Assembly (NCBI GenBank): GCA_964508915.1
Contig: CAZDVK010000017.1
Location: forward strand, 1-27,039
Source of the DNA: CAZDVK01 sp964508915
Lineage (GTDB): Bacteria; Pseudomonadota; Alphaproteobacteria; Paracaedibacterales; CAIULA01
Direction of reading: 5' to 3'
Length of the DNA: 27,039 nucleotides
The position numbers were made by a program, and so were the translations under genes. This document shows, in pieces, positions 17,001 through 23,730 of this stretch; within the stretch, counting starts at the first letter, position 1, and every line of letters begins with the position of its first letter. The notes under the pieces were generated by a model, which was not told the origin of the DNA, made no database searches, and worked only from the letters and a program-made list of their open reading frames with translations.

Positions 17001-17618
17001 TTTGAAGCGCACGATTCAGAACAACAAGCGCGTTTGCAAGCTGAGGAGCTAAGACAGCGGTTAGCAGGACATGGTGACTTGAGATGGATTGAGTCGGAAA
17101 AACAGGCTGTTGAAGCCAATAATCGCATGTATATAGTTATTCGATGTTTAGAAGCTTTAAGGAATATAGTTCCTCCATCAGAAGAGGATGATGCTGCACC
17201 AACTTATTCAATGAAAACGGCTACTATTAACTTGTTAACAGGACGGAGTAGTTTTGGCTTTAACCTTCATCTTCAACTAACTGATAAAGAAGCTTTTATT
17301 ATGCTTGAGAGTATTGGAGACCTGACACAAGGTGTGACAGATATTACAGCCCTTGCTCAGTCCTTTAATCAAGAACCTGTTGACTCATTAACTCGAGAGG
17401 GTTTGAGAGCTTTGAAAATCCACCAACGCATGTGTGCTGAAGTTGCTGTGTTTTTATGTCAAAACCCTCATGGGTTACTACGCGCAAACTCCACGACTTA
17501 TAAAGCGGTTGATGAGATAGTAACGCCTGTTTTTGGGGAAGCCTCTTCAGCTGCTACCCTGAAAAAGCGTAGCGAAGGGGGAGTCATTCCAGATTTTATT
17601 TTTGACGGAGGTGTTTAA
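14097..17618 (+). CDS. large secreted repeat protein of unknown function, ankyrin-like parts
   Basis: A 1173-residue product that I do not recognise as a whole. Residues about 1-27 are a signal peptide ending in YAQA. The peptide's end and the following AMEAAA segment are duplicated 24 residues later. Most of the protein looks helical. Blocks such as DGKTPFTKNL, GRSLVDVLCAF and EGNTPIQVLANQG resemble degenerate ankyrin repeats, but without a clean 33-residue period. Residues 481-726 are three tandem repeats of 82-84 residues. No catalytic motif is seen. It stands alone after fabD and faces the atp genes. The size, export signal and repeats fit a host-interaction protein in an intracellular bacterium. 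This is inference; a structural search could tell whether it is an ankyrin-type solenoid. Confidence 0.8.
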   Translation: MHVFTNVQLKFFLVAFSILFAFGNYAQAMEAAAARPEPTHVALFFFTNSATAMEAAAVRPDEPTDAEILEAAQKVLDSGNCWGFSEVISRKKTVLSRQIQRQIMGFKFADGRSLVDVLCAFYDTSVVRRLFDLVDTPHLTNYLITASLKNGLLLTSKLKVPGDTSEVAEICGTYFDVNIRQAFQGVLSKKELTYDDIDFVKFLISQPLSHEQKVAIKGILESWRGQREGSVTTGTIVHLLSNAPYCLHALFNITGLGLFQEVDADGKTPFTKNLVEALDAALRIQVQGTDYYNFVIEQIRPYMVAAVQDRLATANLREIAFLLKFPFDDSQKSVLQAQLMDFRFDRGGKTLAHGFVDGHMHASLCDLVKIVGPGILEVPNTDGALPLTQENFPAFFQRIDMDECDKDALMLMVPFIHGHFSDFLGDIFQKTLGTIRAEKYVNYHVKPDFLKLFHMCPDLFEGLGLEDVTYMIPTLSEGPRGREFLRGYEVDGVSLLRRYAQICDDATRACADGVRSTRDYQAEESLAGMILGYLSDGIPLPEGDLRLEHISLLTGKLSGIPEGREFLRRYEFGGISLLKHYAQMYDDRRRDDSDDLGVLWRRSCQVEEDLVTMVQVYLSDGIPLPEGDLGLEHMGFLIHRFSRAPESHEYLRKFKVGSVSLLKHYAQMYDDAIKSDADDDRGMKAHQAQAGLESLVRVYFEDGIDFPRQDLNITQQNAFVLSGVGFDTLLPFIQHYRNSRGENWAHWVCAGAINLSDDVDSTSVFALFNQADHEGNTPIQVLANQGIRTPYHLSSILRAIPELAGIPLQGQTTFLMLLAVNDISAYNRLMQEPADIAWMQQHNPGRYANYLRRKELLNAACDLVDDYGHSARSIAAMHEAEDGVDDYSGGRYRRYSVSDVLFRNACEKMPFDTDIWQKMGAFPYVKTNSHQWLNAVFERKPTDDTMAFFHQSVDVKRRENVNRLWQAYFEAHDSEQQARLQAEELRQRLAGHGDLRWIESEKQAVEANNRMYIVIRCLEALRNIVPPSEEDDAAPTYSMKTATINLLTGRSSFGFNLHLQLTDKEAFIMLESIGDLTQGVTDITALAQSFNQEPVDSLTREGLRALKIHQRMCAEVAVFLCQNPHGLLRANSTTYKAVDEIVTPVFGEASSAATLKKRSEGGVIPDFIFDGGV
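14178..14288 (+). repeat. tandem duplication near the signal peptide of the large protein
   Basis: The DNA coding for AMEAAAARPEPT (from 14178) returns as AMEAAAVRPDEPT (from 14250), 72 bases later, with only a few changes and a 3-base insertion. The intervening part again encodes a hydrophobic stretch (VALFFFTNSAT), so the end of the signal peptide has been copied in frame. Confidence 0.85.
15537..16274 (+). repeat. three tandem repeats of 82-84 residues
   Basis: Units start at 15537, 15783 and 16035. Each reads roughly REFLR..SLL..YAQMYDD near its start; the first two share YLSDGIPLPEGDL further on and the third has a diverged YFEDGIDFPRQDL there. Units 1 and 2 share 33 identical bases (15692-15724 and 15944-15976). 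Units 2 and 3 are nearly identical over the YAQMYDD region. This points to recent internal duplication in frame. Charged, indel-prone stretches follow the YAQMYDD part of every unit. Confidence 0.9.
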
Positions 17619-17656
17619 AGTCATCTGGTCTTCGTATCTATCATATATCTTCTAGC

Positions 17657-18505
17657 TTAAACCGCTTGAGCGCCTGAAATAATTTCAATCAGTTCGCTGG
17701 TAATTTTTGCCTGGCGGGTTCGGTTATAAACCAAACGAAGTTTATCTATCATATCGGATGCGTTTTGGGTGGCGGTATCCATGGCCGTCATGCGGGCGGC
17801 CTGTTCGCATACAGAACTTTCAAAAATGAGCCGGTGCAATGTAGCCTCTAAATTTCGTTCAAATAATTTTTGTAAAAACTCTGTATCTGTTGGTTCTGTT
17901 AGAATGTAGGGCGGGCAATCTTGTTCGTAAAAAGGCTCTGCTTCAAAAGGAAGTAAGAACGTGGTTTTTACCTGTTGCATCAGGACGTTACGGAAGCGGG
18001 GCGAAATGACACGCACTGTTCGAATATGGCCTTGATCAAAGGCATCTATAATTTGCCGTGCTAAAATTTTGGGGTCGTGATCAAAGGGTTCTAAGGGGTG
18101 CGTTAAGTGAGGGGTTAAAAAATCCTTAAGTCCTTCATGAATTTTTTTACCAAAAGCAACCACGTGGTACGGTTCGGAATTTGCTTTCAGTTGATTGAGG
18201 CACTGGCGACCCTCTTTCAAAATGTTTGTATTGTAAGCACCACATAACCCCCGATCGCTGCCAATAAGCACGACAACATGGATGGTTCCACGACCAGGCT
18301 GGCTGTAAATGATGGGGTCTTCCCATGGTTGGGCCATCAGGTGATTTAACATTTTTTCGGTTACACGGGCTGACTGACGTACTTGAACAAGCTGATTTTG
18401 AATCCGTCTTAATTTTGAAGCAGCCACCATTTTCATAGCTGCTGTTATTTTTTTTGTGGATTTAACCGTTTTAATGCGAATTTGAAGTTCTTTCAGGCTT
18501 GCCAT
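17657..18505 (-). CDS. atpG: ATP synthase F1 gamma subunit
   Basis: A 282-residue central stalk subunit of F1 ATP synthase, which turns inside the alpha/beta ring. The N-terminal RIKTVKSTKKITAAMKMVA helix and the C-terminal coiled-coil NASDMIDKL..NRTRQAKIT are the conserved rotor helices. It follows atpA by 9 bases. In most Alphaproteobacteria atpD (beta) and atpC (epsilon) come next; here 38 bases remain and then the convergent 1173-residue protein gene ends. The catalytic beta subunit must therefore be coded elsewhere. Confidence 0.96.
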   Translation of the reverse strand: MASLKELQIRIKTVKSTKKITAAMKMVAASKLRRIQNQLVQVRQSARVTEKMLNHLMAQPWEDPIIYSQPGRGTIHVVVLIGSDRGLCGAYNTNILKEGRQCLNQLKANSEPYHVVAFGKKIHEGLKDFLTPHLTHPLEPFDHDPKILARQIIDAFDQGHIRTVRVISPRFRNVLMQQVKTTFLLPFEAEPFYEQDCPPYILTEPTDTEFLQKLFERNLEATLHRLIFESSVCEQAARMTAMDTATQNASDMIDKLRLVYNRTRQAKITSELIEIISGAQAV

Positions 18506-18514
18506 AAATTTTCC

Positions 18515-20089
18515 TTATGCCGCTGCTTGATGACTTTGGTTGTTCTGTAGCCATTCAGGAACAAAAATATTCAGAAAATCTGTTAGGTTTTTTTGATCTT
18601 CGTCACTTAGGATATGGGTTTTGCTGATAGTATCTAGAATATCCGCGTGCTGGGTTTTGAGGGCGCCCAGATAATCTTTTTCGAAATGACCAATTTGATC
18701 AACAGGAACCGTGTCTAAAAAGCCCCGAACACCTGCAAATATAAATGCAATTTGATCAGCAACTTCCATAGGTACGTGCTGAGGTTGTTTGAGCACTTCT
18801 GTTAAGCGGCGGCCCCGTTCAAGAAGTTTTTGAGTGGAGGCATCTAAGTCACTGGAAAATTGTGAAAATGCCGCCATTTCCCGGTATTGTGCTAATTCTA
18901 ATTTAATACGACCGGCAACGGTTTTCATAGCTTTCGTTTGGGCGGCGGAGCCTACGCGACTGACAGAAAGCCCCACATTAATGGCCGGGCGAATACCTTG
19001 ATAAAATAATTCAGATTCAAGAAAAATTTGGCCATCTGTAATGGAAATAACGTTGGTTGGGATGTAAGCGGATACGTCACTCATTTGTGTTTCGATAATG
19101 GGCAAGGCTGTTAGGGATCCACCTCCGCAGGCATCGCTCATCTTGGCGGCACGTTCTAATAAGCGGGAATGCAGATAAAATACATCACCCGGGTATGCTT
19201 CACGACCGGGTGGCCGCCGCAGTAACAAAGACATTTGTCGGTAAGCTACAGCGTGTTTGGATAGATCGTCGTAAATAATAAGGGCATGCATGCCATTGTC
19301 ACGAAAGTATTCGCCCATGGCACACCCTGTGTAGGGTGCCAGATACTGTAAAGGTGCCGCTTCGGAAGCGGATGCGGACACAACAATGGTGTAATCAAGG
19401 GCGCCTTTTTCCTCTAACATTTTGACGATTTTGGCAATAGATGACCGTTTTTGGCCAATAGCTACGTAAATACAATAAATTTTATTTTTGGCGTCAGCTT
19501 TGGCATTGGTTTTTTGCTGGTTCAAGATGGCATCAATAGCCAACGTTGTTTTTCCCGTTTGACGATCACCAATAATAAGTTCCCGTTGGCCACGGCCAAT
19601 GGGAACCAAAGCATCAATAGCTTTAATACCGGTTTGTAAGGGCTCGTGGACAGACTTACGCTGAATAATACCAGGTGCTTTACGTTCTACGTCCGATAAT
19701 TGGACGTTTTTTAGGGGACCTTTTCCATCGATCGGGTTGCCCAGGGCGTCTACCACACGGCCTAAAAGACCAAGGCCTACGTTGACATCCACAATTTTAT
19801 CAGATCGGGTAACGCGGTCACCTTCTTGCACATGCTGGTCGTTGCCAACAATAACAACGCCAACGTTGTCAACTTCTAGGTTTGACGCCATGGCGCGAAC
19901 AGTTTGCCCCGTAGACGAACAGTGAATGTCAACCCATTCGCCGGCTTTTACATGGTCAAGGCCATAAACACGGGCAATTCCATCGCCAACGGACAGGACA
20001 TAACCTGTTTGAAATGATTCTACTTTGGCTTCAAAATTGGCGATTTTTTCTTTTAGAATGCTTGAAATTTCTGCAGGGCGAATTTGCAT
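18515..20089 (-). CDS. atpA: ATP synthase F1 alpha subunit
   Basis: A 524-residue subunit of the F1 hexamer with the regulatory, non-catalytic nucleotide sites. The Walker A loop GDRQTGKTT lies at 174-182, and the SVSRVGSAAQ block near 376 is the conserved alpha-subunit signature. The length is a little above the usual 509-515, by additional residues near the C-terminus. The ATG overlaps the stop codon of atpH (TAATG), so translation is probably coupled. Confidence 0.98.
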   Translation of the reverse strand: MQIRPAEISSILKEKIANFEAKVESFQTGYVLSVGDGIARVYGLDHVKAGEWVDIHCSSTGQTVRAMASNLEVDNVGVVIVGNDQHVQEGDRVTRSDKIVDVNVGLGLLGRVVDALGNPIDGKGPLKNVQLSDVERKAPGIIQRKSVHEPLQTGIKAIDALVPIGRGQRELIIGDRQTGKTTLAIDAILNQQKTNAKADAKNKIYCIYVAIGQKRSSIAKIVKMLEEKGALDYTIVVSASASEAAPLQYLAPYTGCAMGEYFRDNGMHALIIYDDLSKHAVAYRQMSLLLRRPPGREAYPGDVFYLHSRLLERAAKMSDACGGGSLTALPIIETQMSDVSAYIPTNVISITDGQIFLESELFYQGIRPAINVGLSVSRVGSAAQTKAMKTVAGRIKLELAQYREMAAFSQFSSDLDASTQKLLERGRRLTEVLKQPQHVPMEVADQIAFIFAGVRGFLDTVPVDQIGHFEKDYLGALKTQHADILDTISKTHILSDEDQKNLTDFLNIFVPEWLQNNQSHQAAA

Positions 20090-20640
20090 TATGCCTCTCG
20101 TAAGCGTTTTGACAATTGATTTAAAAAGGTTTTTGCACTGGCATCAATTATAGACTGGTCTGTTCTGACTGTAAAACCCCACAGTAATTTTTCGTCTTCT
20201 TCATACTTGATATCTAATTGTTTTTTCAGCTTTTCTTTTAATAATTCTTCAAAACTTGATTTTATTTCTTTTGTTAAAGGGGAGGCTGATGTAACCACCA
20301 CATGCTGAATGTTGTTTTTTGAATTATATAATTTTTGGAAATATATTCTGATTTGAGGGGTTATATGAAGTCGTTTCGAACTTGATAAAAGGCACAGGAA
20401 ATAAATAAAGGATTTTGGGAATGCAAACCGCTCTCCCAATGTTTTCCATAGAGTTAAAGTATCCTCTTTCTTAAGAATATGCGCATTAAGAAGGCGTGTT
20501 AGCTGTGGAAATGAAGTTGTCAGAGTTTCTAAAACGTCAAAAGATTGAATGATTTGATCAAGGTCTTTGGGTGCTGCGTCAAACAAAGCCTTGGCGTACC
20601 GGCCAGGTAGAGATTTTAGGTAAATTGTACTATCAGCCAT
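20089..20640 (-). CDS. atpH: ATP synthase F1 delta subunit
   Basis: A 183-residue peripheral stalk subunit (OSCP homologue) that holds F1 to the stator. The N-terminal segment GRYAKALFD is the conserved start of the family and the C-terminal domain has the expected VRTDQSIIDAS..FLNQL pattern. Sequence is otherwise divergent, as is usual for this subunit. It is the first gene of the atpHAG group, the order seen in Alphaproteobacteria where F0 genes are elsewhere. Confidence 0.94.
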   Translation of the reverse strand: MADSTIYLKSLPGRYAKALFDAAPKDLDQIIQSFDVLETLTTSFPQLTRLLNAHILKKEDTLTLWKTLGERFAFPKSFIYFLCLLSSSKRLHITPQIRIYFQKLYNSKNNIQHVVVTSASPLTKEIKSSFEELLKEKLKKQLDIKYEEDEKLLWGFTVRTDQSIIDASAKTFLNQLSKRLREA

Positions 20641-20671
20641 GGACGAAACTCAGGGTTTTTCTCTAAGTGCC

Positions 20672-20700
20672 ATCATAGCAAGCAATACGCATTATGGAAA
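20672..20700 (-). promoter_or_regulatory. candidate promoter of atpHAG
   Basis: On the minus strand, TTTCCA (20695-20700) and TATGAT (20672-20677) are spaced by 17 bases, and a TGC precedes the -10 box (extended -10). The box lies 31 bases before the atpH start codon. Sigma-70 pattern match only. Confidence 0.45.
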
Positions 20701-20704
20701 CATA

Positions 20705-20732
20705 AGAAGGGGTATTAAAATTTGCCCCTTCT
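20705..20732 (-). terminator. hairpin between the small secreted gene and atpH
   Basis: AGAAGGGG and CCCCTTCT pair perfectly over 8 bases around a 12-base loop, 22 bases behind the stop codon of the upstream minus-strand gene. The T tract after it on that strand is poor (TTATGTTT), so it could be a weak intrinsic terminator or an RNA end-stabilising stem. Confidence 0.45.
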
Positions 20733-20754
20733 ATAGAGTTACTTTGTAAAAGCT

Positions 20755-21045
20755 TTATGCTTCTGGTTGTTCTGCTCCCTTAGGGGCATCATCTTGCTGC
20801 GCTTGCCCGTCTTTTTGGGCTTGTTCATCTACGGGCTCTCCACCTCTTGGCGTTTCTGGTTCAGGTTCACCACCTGGTGGTGTAGTTCCTGCGTCTTTTT
20901 GTGATGCGTCTGATTCGCTGTTTGGCGGTGTAATTCCTGCACCTTGTTCTGATGTTTCTGGTTCATTAGCATCTGCTGCAACTGCAAAACTAATGGGGTA
21001 AATAAGGGACGCACAAACAGTGAATAGCAGAAGGGTCTTTTTCAT
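20755..21045 (-). CDS. small secreted Pro/Glu/Gly-rich protein of unknown function
   Basis: A 96-residue product that I do not recognise. Residues 1-23 are a classical signal peptide (MKK start, hydrophobic core, AVA cleavage site). The rest is low-complexity and acidic, with two copies of a GITPPNSE / GTTPPGGE unit (near residues 37 and 53), and ends in EQPEA. It is likely disordered, without enzyme motifs. The upstream ATG sits within a reasonable GGAGCATTTT context (GGAG 7 bases before). It lies between lpd and atpH on the same strand, each side with its own hairpin, so it may be its own transcript. The strong signal peptide makes it a real gene rather than chance. Confidence 0.68.
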   Translation of the reverse strand: MKKTLLLFTVCASLIYPISFAVAADANEPETSEQGAGITPPNSESDASQKDAGTTPPGGEPEPETPRGGEPVDEQAQKDGQAQQDDAPKGAEQPEA

Positions 21046-21064
21046 TAAAATGCTCCAAAAATTT

Positions 21065-21096
21065 AATATAAATACAAAAATAATTGTATTTATATT
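21065..21096. repeat. perfect 13-base inverted repeat between lpd and the small secreted gene
   Basis: Arms 21065-21077 and 21084-21096 (A/T-rich, with central TACAA/TTGTA) are perfectly complementary around a 6-base loop. It lies 44 bases after the lpd stop and 20 bases before the next start codon on the minus strand. It could end lpd transcription or be an operator for the small gene. Confidence 0.55.
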
Positions 21097-21139
21097 TTTT
21101 TGAAAAAGTCACGAGGTAATTCAATTATTCAGCTATGCT

Positions 21140-22567
21140 TTAGCTGTGAAGGGGTTTTGAAAACACACCGAAAGCAGCTTCCTTCATAGCCTCGCTCAGC
21201 GTTGGGTGGGCATGGCAGGTGCGGGCAATATCTTCCGATGATGCGCCAAATTCCATGGCAATAGCCGCTTCAGCAATCAATGTTCCTGCATCGTCGCCTA
21301 CTACATGAACACCTAAAATCTGATCAGTTTTCTCATGGGCAATAATTTTGACAAAACCAGCTGTATCCCCAATGGTCTTGGCACGGCTGTTGATACTAAA
21401 TGGGAATTTGCCCACACGATAAGGCGTTTGATTAGCTTTTACTTCTTCTTCTGTTAGGCCAACACTGGCTGCTTCGGGGTGGGTGTACATAACAGCTGGA
21501 ATGACCCGATAATTAACCCCCCCGGCTTGACCCGCCAAAATTTCAGCCAATGCAATACCTTCTTCCATGGCTTTATGGGCTAGCATCGGGCCATCAATAA
21601 TGTCACCAATGGCAAAAATTCCAGGACAGTTTGTTTCATAACGATAATTAACAGGGATACGGCCCCTTTCGTTTGTGGAAATGTTTACATTTTTCAGGCC
21701 TAAGTTATCCAAAGCTGGTTTTCGACCTGTTGCCACTAAAAGGCCATCGCACTGAATCATTTCTGGCAGACCATCTTTGGTGGGGGTGCCATCAGCGGGT
21801 AAAAGGTTCAGGGTAATGTTTTTCTCTGTTTGGTGAACTTTTGTGACCTTTTTTCCAAAGCGGAATGCCATTCCTTGATTTTCTAAGTTTTTTTGAATGG
21901 TTTGGCTGATATCAGAATCCATGGATGCAATCGCTTTCGATGCATATTCAATAACGGTAACGGTGGCGCCCAAGCGCATCCAAACGGAACCTAGTTCAAG
22001 GCCAATATAGCCTGCCCCCATGACAATCAGGTGTTTTGGTGCACGCTCTAAACTGAGAGCCCCTGTTGACGAAAAAATACGTTTTTCATCGATCATAAGC
22101 CCCTCTATCGGTGGAATATGGGGGGTGGAGCCTGTGGCTAATATAATGTAGTCGGCTTGAAAGTCTTGAATTTTGTCATCATTTACAACTTGCACATGGT
22201 TAGGGCCGGCAAGTGTGGCACGACCAACTGTTAGGTGGACATCATTTTTACGAAATAGGTGACCAATACCACGCGTTAATTCATCTAAAATGGCATCTTT
22301 GCGTGACATCATTTTTTTGATATCTAGGCGCAAGTTATCAGCATAAATACCATGTTTTTCAAAATGGTTTTTAGCTTCCCAGAACATGCGGGTTGAGTGC
22401 AGTAAGGTTTTAGATGGTATGCATCCAATATTTAAACATGTTCCACCGAGTCTGGGATTTTCGTCAACCACAACAACTTTAAGCCCAAGTTGAGCTGCGC
22501 GAATGGCACATACGTAGCCCGCTGGGCCGCCTCCAATGATAAGAACCTGTGTTTGTGTGATGGACAT
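21140..22567 (-). CDS. lpd: dihydrolipoyl dehydrogenase (E3)
   Basis: A 475-residue FAD disulphide oxidoreductase that reoxidises lipoamide in the pyruvate and 2-oxoglutarate dehydrogenase complexes. The redox-active pair is C44/C49 in GGTCLNIGCIPSKT. The N-terminal IIGGGPAGY loop binds FAD, GAGYIGLELGS binds NAD, and H454-P-T-x-x-E459 is the catalytic base with its partner from the interface domain. Length matches the family. It is not beside other dehydrogenase complex genes here, so it may serve more than one complex. Confidence 0.97.
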   Translation of the reverse strand: MSITQTQVLIIGGGPAGYVCAIRAAQLGLKVVVVDENPRLGGTCLNIGCIPSKTLLHSTRMFWEAKNHFEKHGIYADNLRLDIKKMMSRKDAILDELTRGIGHLFRKNDVHLTVGRATLAGPNHVQVVNDDKIQDFQADYIILATGSTPHIPPIEGLMIDEKRIFSSTGALSLERAPKHLIVMGAGYIGLELGSVWMRLGATVTVIEYASKAIASMDSDISQTIQKNLENQGMAFRFGKKVTKVHQTEKNITLNLLPADGTPTKDGLPEMIQCDGLLVATGRKPALDNLGLKNVNISTNERGRIPVNYRYETNCPGIFAIGDIIDGPMLAHKAMEEGIALAEILAGQAGGVNYRVIPAVMYTHPEAASVGLTEEEVKANQTPYRVGKFPFSINSRAKTIGDTAGFVKIIAHEKTDQILGVHVVGDDAGTLIAEAAIAMEFGASSEDIARTCHAHPTLSEAMKEAAFGVFSKPLHS

Positions 22568-22742
22568 GGTGTTTCCTTAAGTCAGCTTGTTAACAAATAT
22601 TCTATCGAAAGTTATGCTAACCCAAAAGGGGCTAAAGTTAAGTTGACCAAGCTAATTTTAATATAAATTATGGCTACGTCTTGATGACGCAGAGATATGA
22701 AAAAAAACTTGTTTAAATCGTTAAACGCCCGCGTAAAATCTG

Positions 22743-22772
22743 TTGACGCAACCTGTTTTTTGTTGCTAGTAT
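22743..22772 (+). promoter_or_regulatory. promoter of the rpsL-rpsG-fusA-tuf operon
   Basis: TTGACG (22743-22748) and TAGTAT (22767-22772) are separated by 18 bases, and a TGC directly before the -10 box adds an extended -10. The box ends 51 bases before the rpsL start. Each box matches the sigma-70 consensus well. An upstream AT-rich stretch is present. Ribosomal operons are usually strongly transcribed, which fits. Confidence 0.65.
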
Positions 22773-22823
22773 GCGGCTTATTGTTATGAAATTTTGACAT
22801 TGTTTTGGTAAGAAGAGAGTTCA

Positions 22824-23195
22824 ATGCCGACTATTAACCAGCTAATTCGAAAACCCAGAGTTCCTAAAACTGTTCGCAATAAGGTTCCTGCTTTGGAGGC
22901 TTGTCCTCAAAAACGTGGTGTTTGTACTCGCGTTTTTACAACAACGCCTAAAAAACCAAACTCCGCTTTGCGTAAGGTGGCTCGTATTCGTTTAACGAAT
23001 GGATTTGAAGTGACTGGATATATTCCTGGTGAAGGGCACAACCTTCAAGAACACTCTGTTGTTTTGATCCGCGGTGGTCGTGTAAAGGACTTACCTGGTG
23101 TGCGTTACCACATTATTCGTGGTTCTTTGGATACGCAGGGTGTGAAGAATCGTAAACAAGCCCGTTCACGGTATGGGGCCAAAAAACCAAAATAA
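22824..23195 (+). CDS. rpsL: 30S ribosomal protein S12
   Basis: A 123-residue protein of the decoding centre of the small subunit. The conserved block TTPKKPNSALRKVA and the second one GGRVKDLPGVRYH are present. K43 and K88, the sites at which streptomycin-resistance mutations usually arise, are the wild-type lysines, so the sequence predicts sensitivity. It heads the str operon with a promoter about 50 bases upstream and GAAGAGAG as ribosome-binding site. Confidence 0.99.
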   Translation: MPTINQLIRKPRVPKTVRNKVPALEACPQKRGVCTRVFTTTPKKPNSALRKVARIRLTNGFEVTGYIPGEGHNLQEHSVVLIRGGRVKDLPGVRYHIIRGSLDTQGVKNRKQARSRYGAKKPK

Positions 23196-23247
23196 ATTAA
23201 ATCGTTTAACCATTTGATCTTTTTGCAACGTAAAGAGGAATTTGACC

Positions 23248-23718
23248 ATGTCACGACGTCGTGCCGCTACACGAAGAGAAGTTTTGCCAGACGCTAAATT
23301 TGGCGATATCGTTCTTACAAAATTTATCAACAGCCTGATGTATGAAGGTAAAAAATCAGTCGCCGAAAGTATTATTTATGGCGCATTTGACAAAATTCAG
23401 TCGCGGACAGGTAAAAGTTCCTTAGATCTTTTTCATGAAGCGTTAACAAATGTACGCCCGGCGGTTGAGGTTCGTTCTCGTCGTGTGGGTGGTGCAACAT
23501 ATCAGGTTCCAACAGAAGTTCGTTCAGATCGTTCGCAAGCTTTGGCCATTCGTTGGTTGATTACAGCTGCGCGTAAGCGTTCTGAGAAAACAATGGTTGA
23601 CCGTGTTTCTTCCGAATTAATGGATGCCGCTAATAATCGTGGTGCAGCTGTGAAAAAGCGTGAAGATACCCACAAAATGGCAGAAGCAAACCGTGCGTTT
23701 GCTCATTATCGTTGGTAG
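23248..23718 (+). CDS. rpsG: 30S ribosomal protein S7
   Basis: A 156-residue 16S rRNA-binding protein that starts assembly of the 30S head. The start at 23248 is preferred because AGAGGAA stands 7 bases before it and MSRRRAA is the classical beginning. A TTG at 23242 is in frame but is a poorer start. The middle PAVEVRSRRVGGATYQVP is the typical core block. Gaps are 52 bases from rpsL and 12 to fusA. Confidence 0.98.
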   Translation: MSRRRAATRREVLPDAKFGDIVLTKFINSLMYEGKKSVAESIIYGAFDKIQSRTGKSSLDLFHEALTNVRPAVEVRSRRVGGATYQVPTEVRSDRSQALAIRWLITAARKRSEKTMVDRVSSELMDAANNRGAAVKKREDTHKMAEANRAFAHYRW

Positions 23719-23730
23719 GGGTAGGGTATC

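Noticed and set aside
22643..22667. TTGACC followed by TATAAA as a second rpsL promoter
   Set aside because: The spacing is only 13 bases; the pair at 22743-22772 fits far better.
22612..22824. A 70-residue open frame on the minus strand upstream of rpsL
   Set aside because: It covers the promoter region of the str operon, has no ribosome-binding site and reads as random composition.
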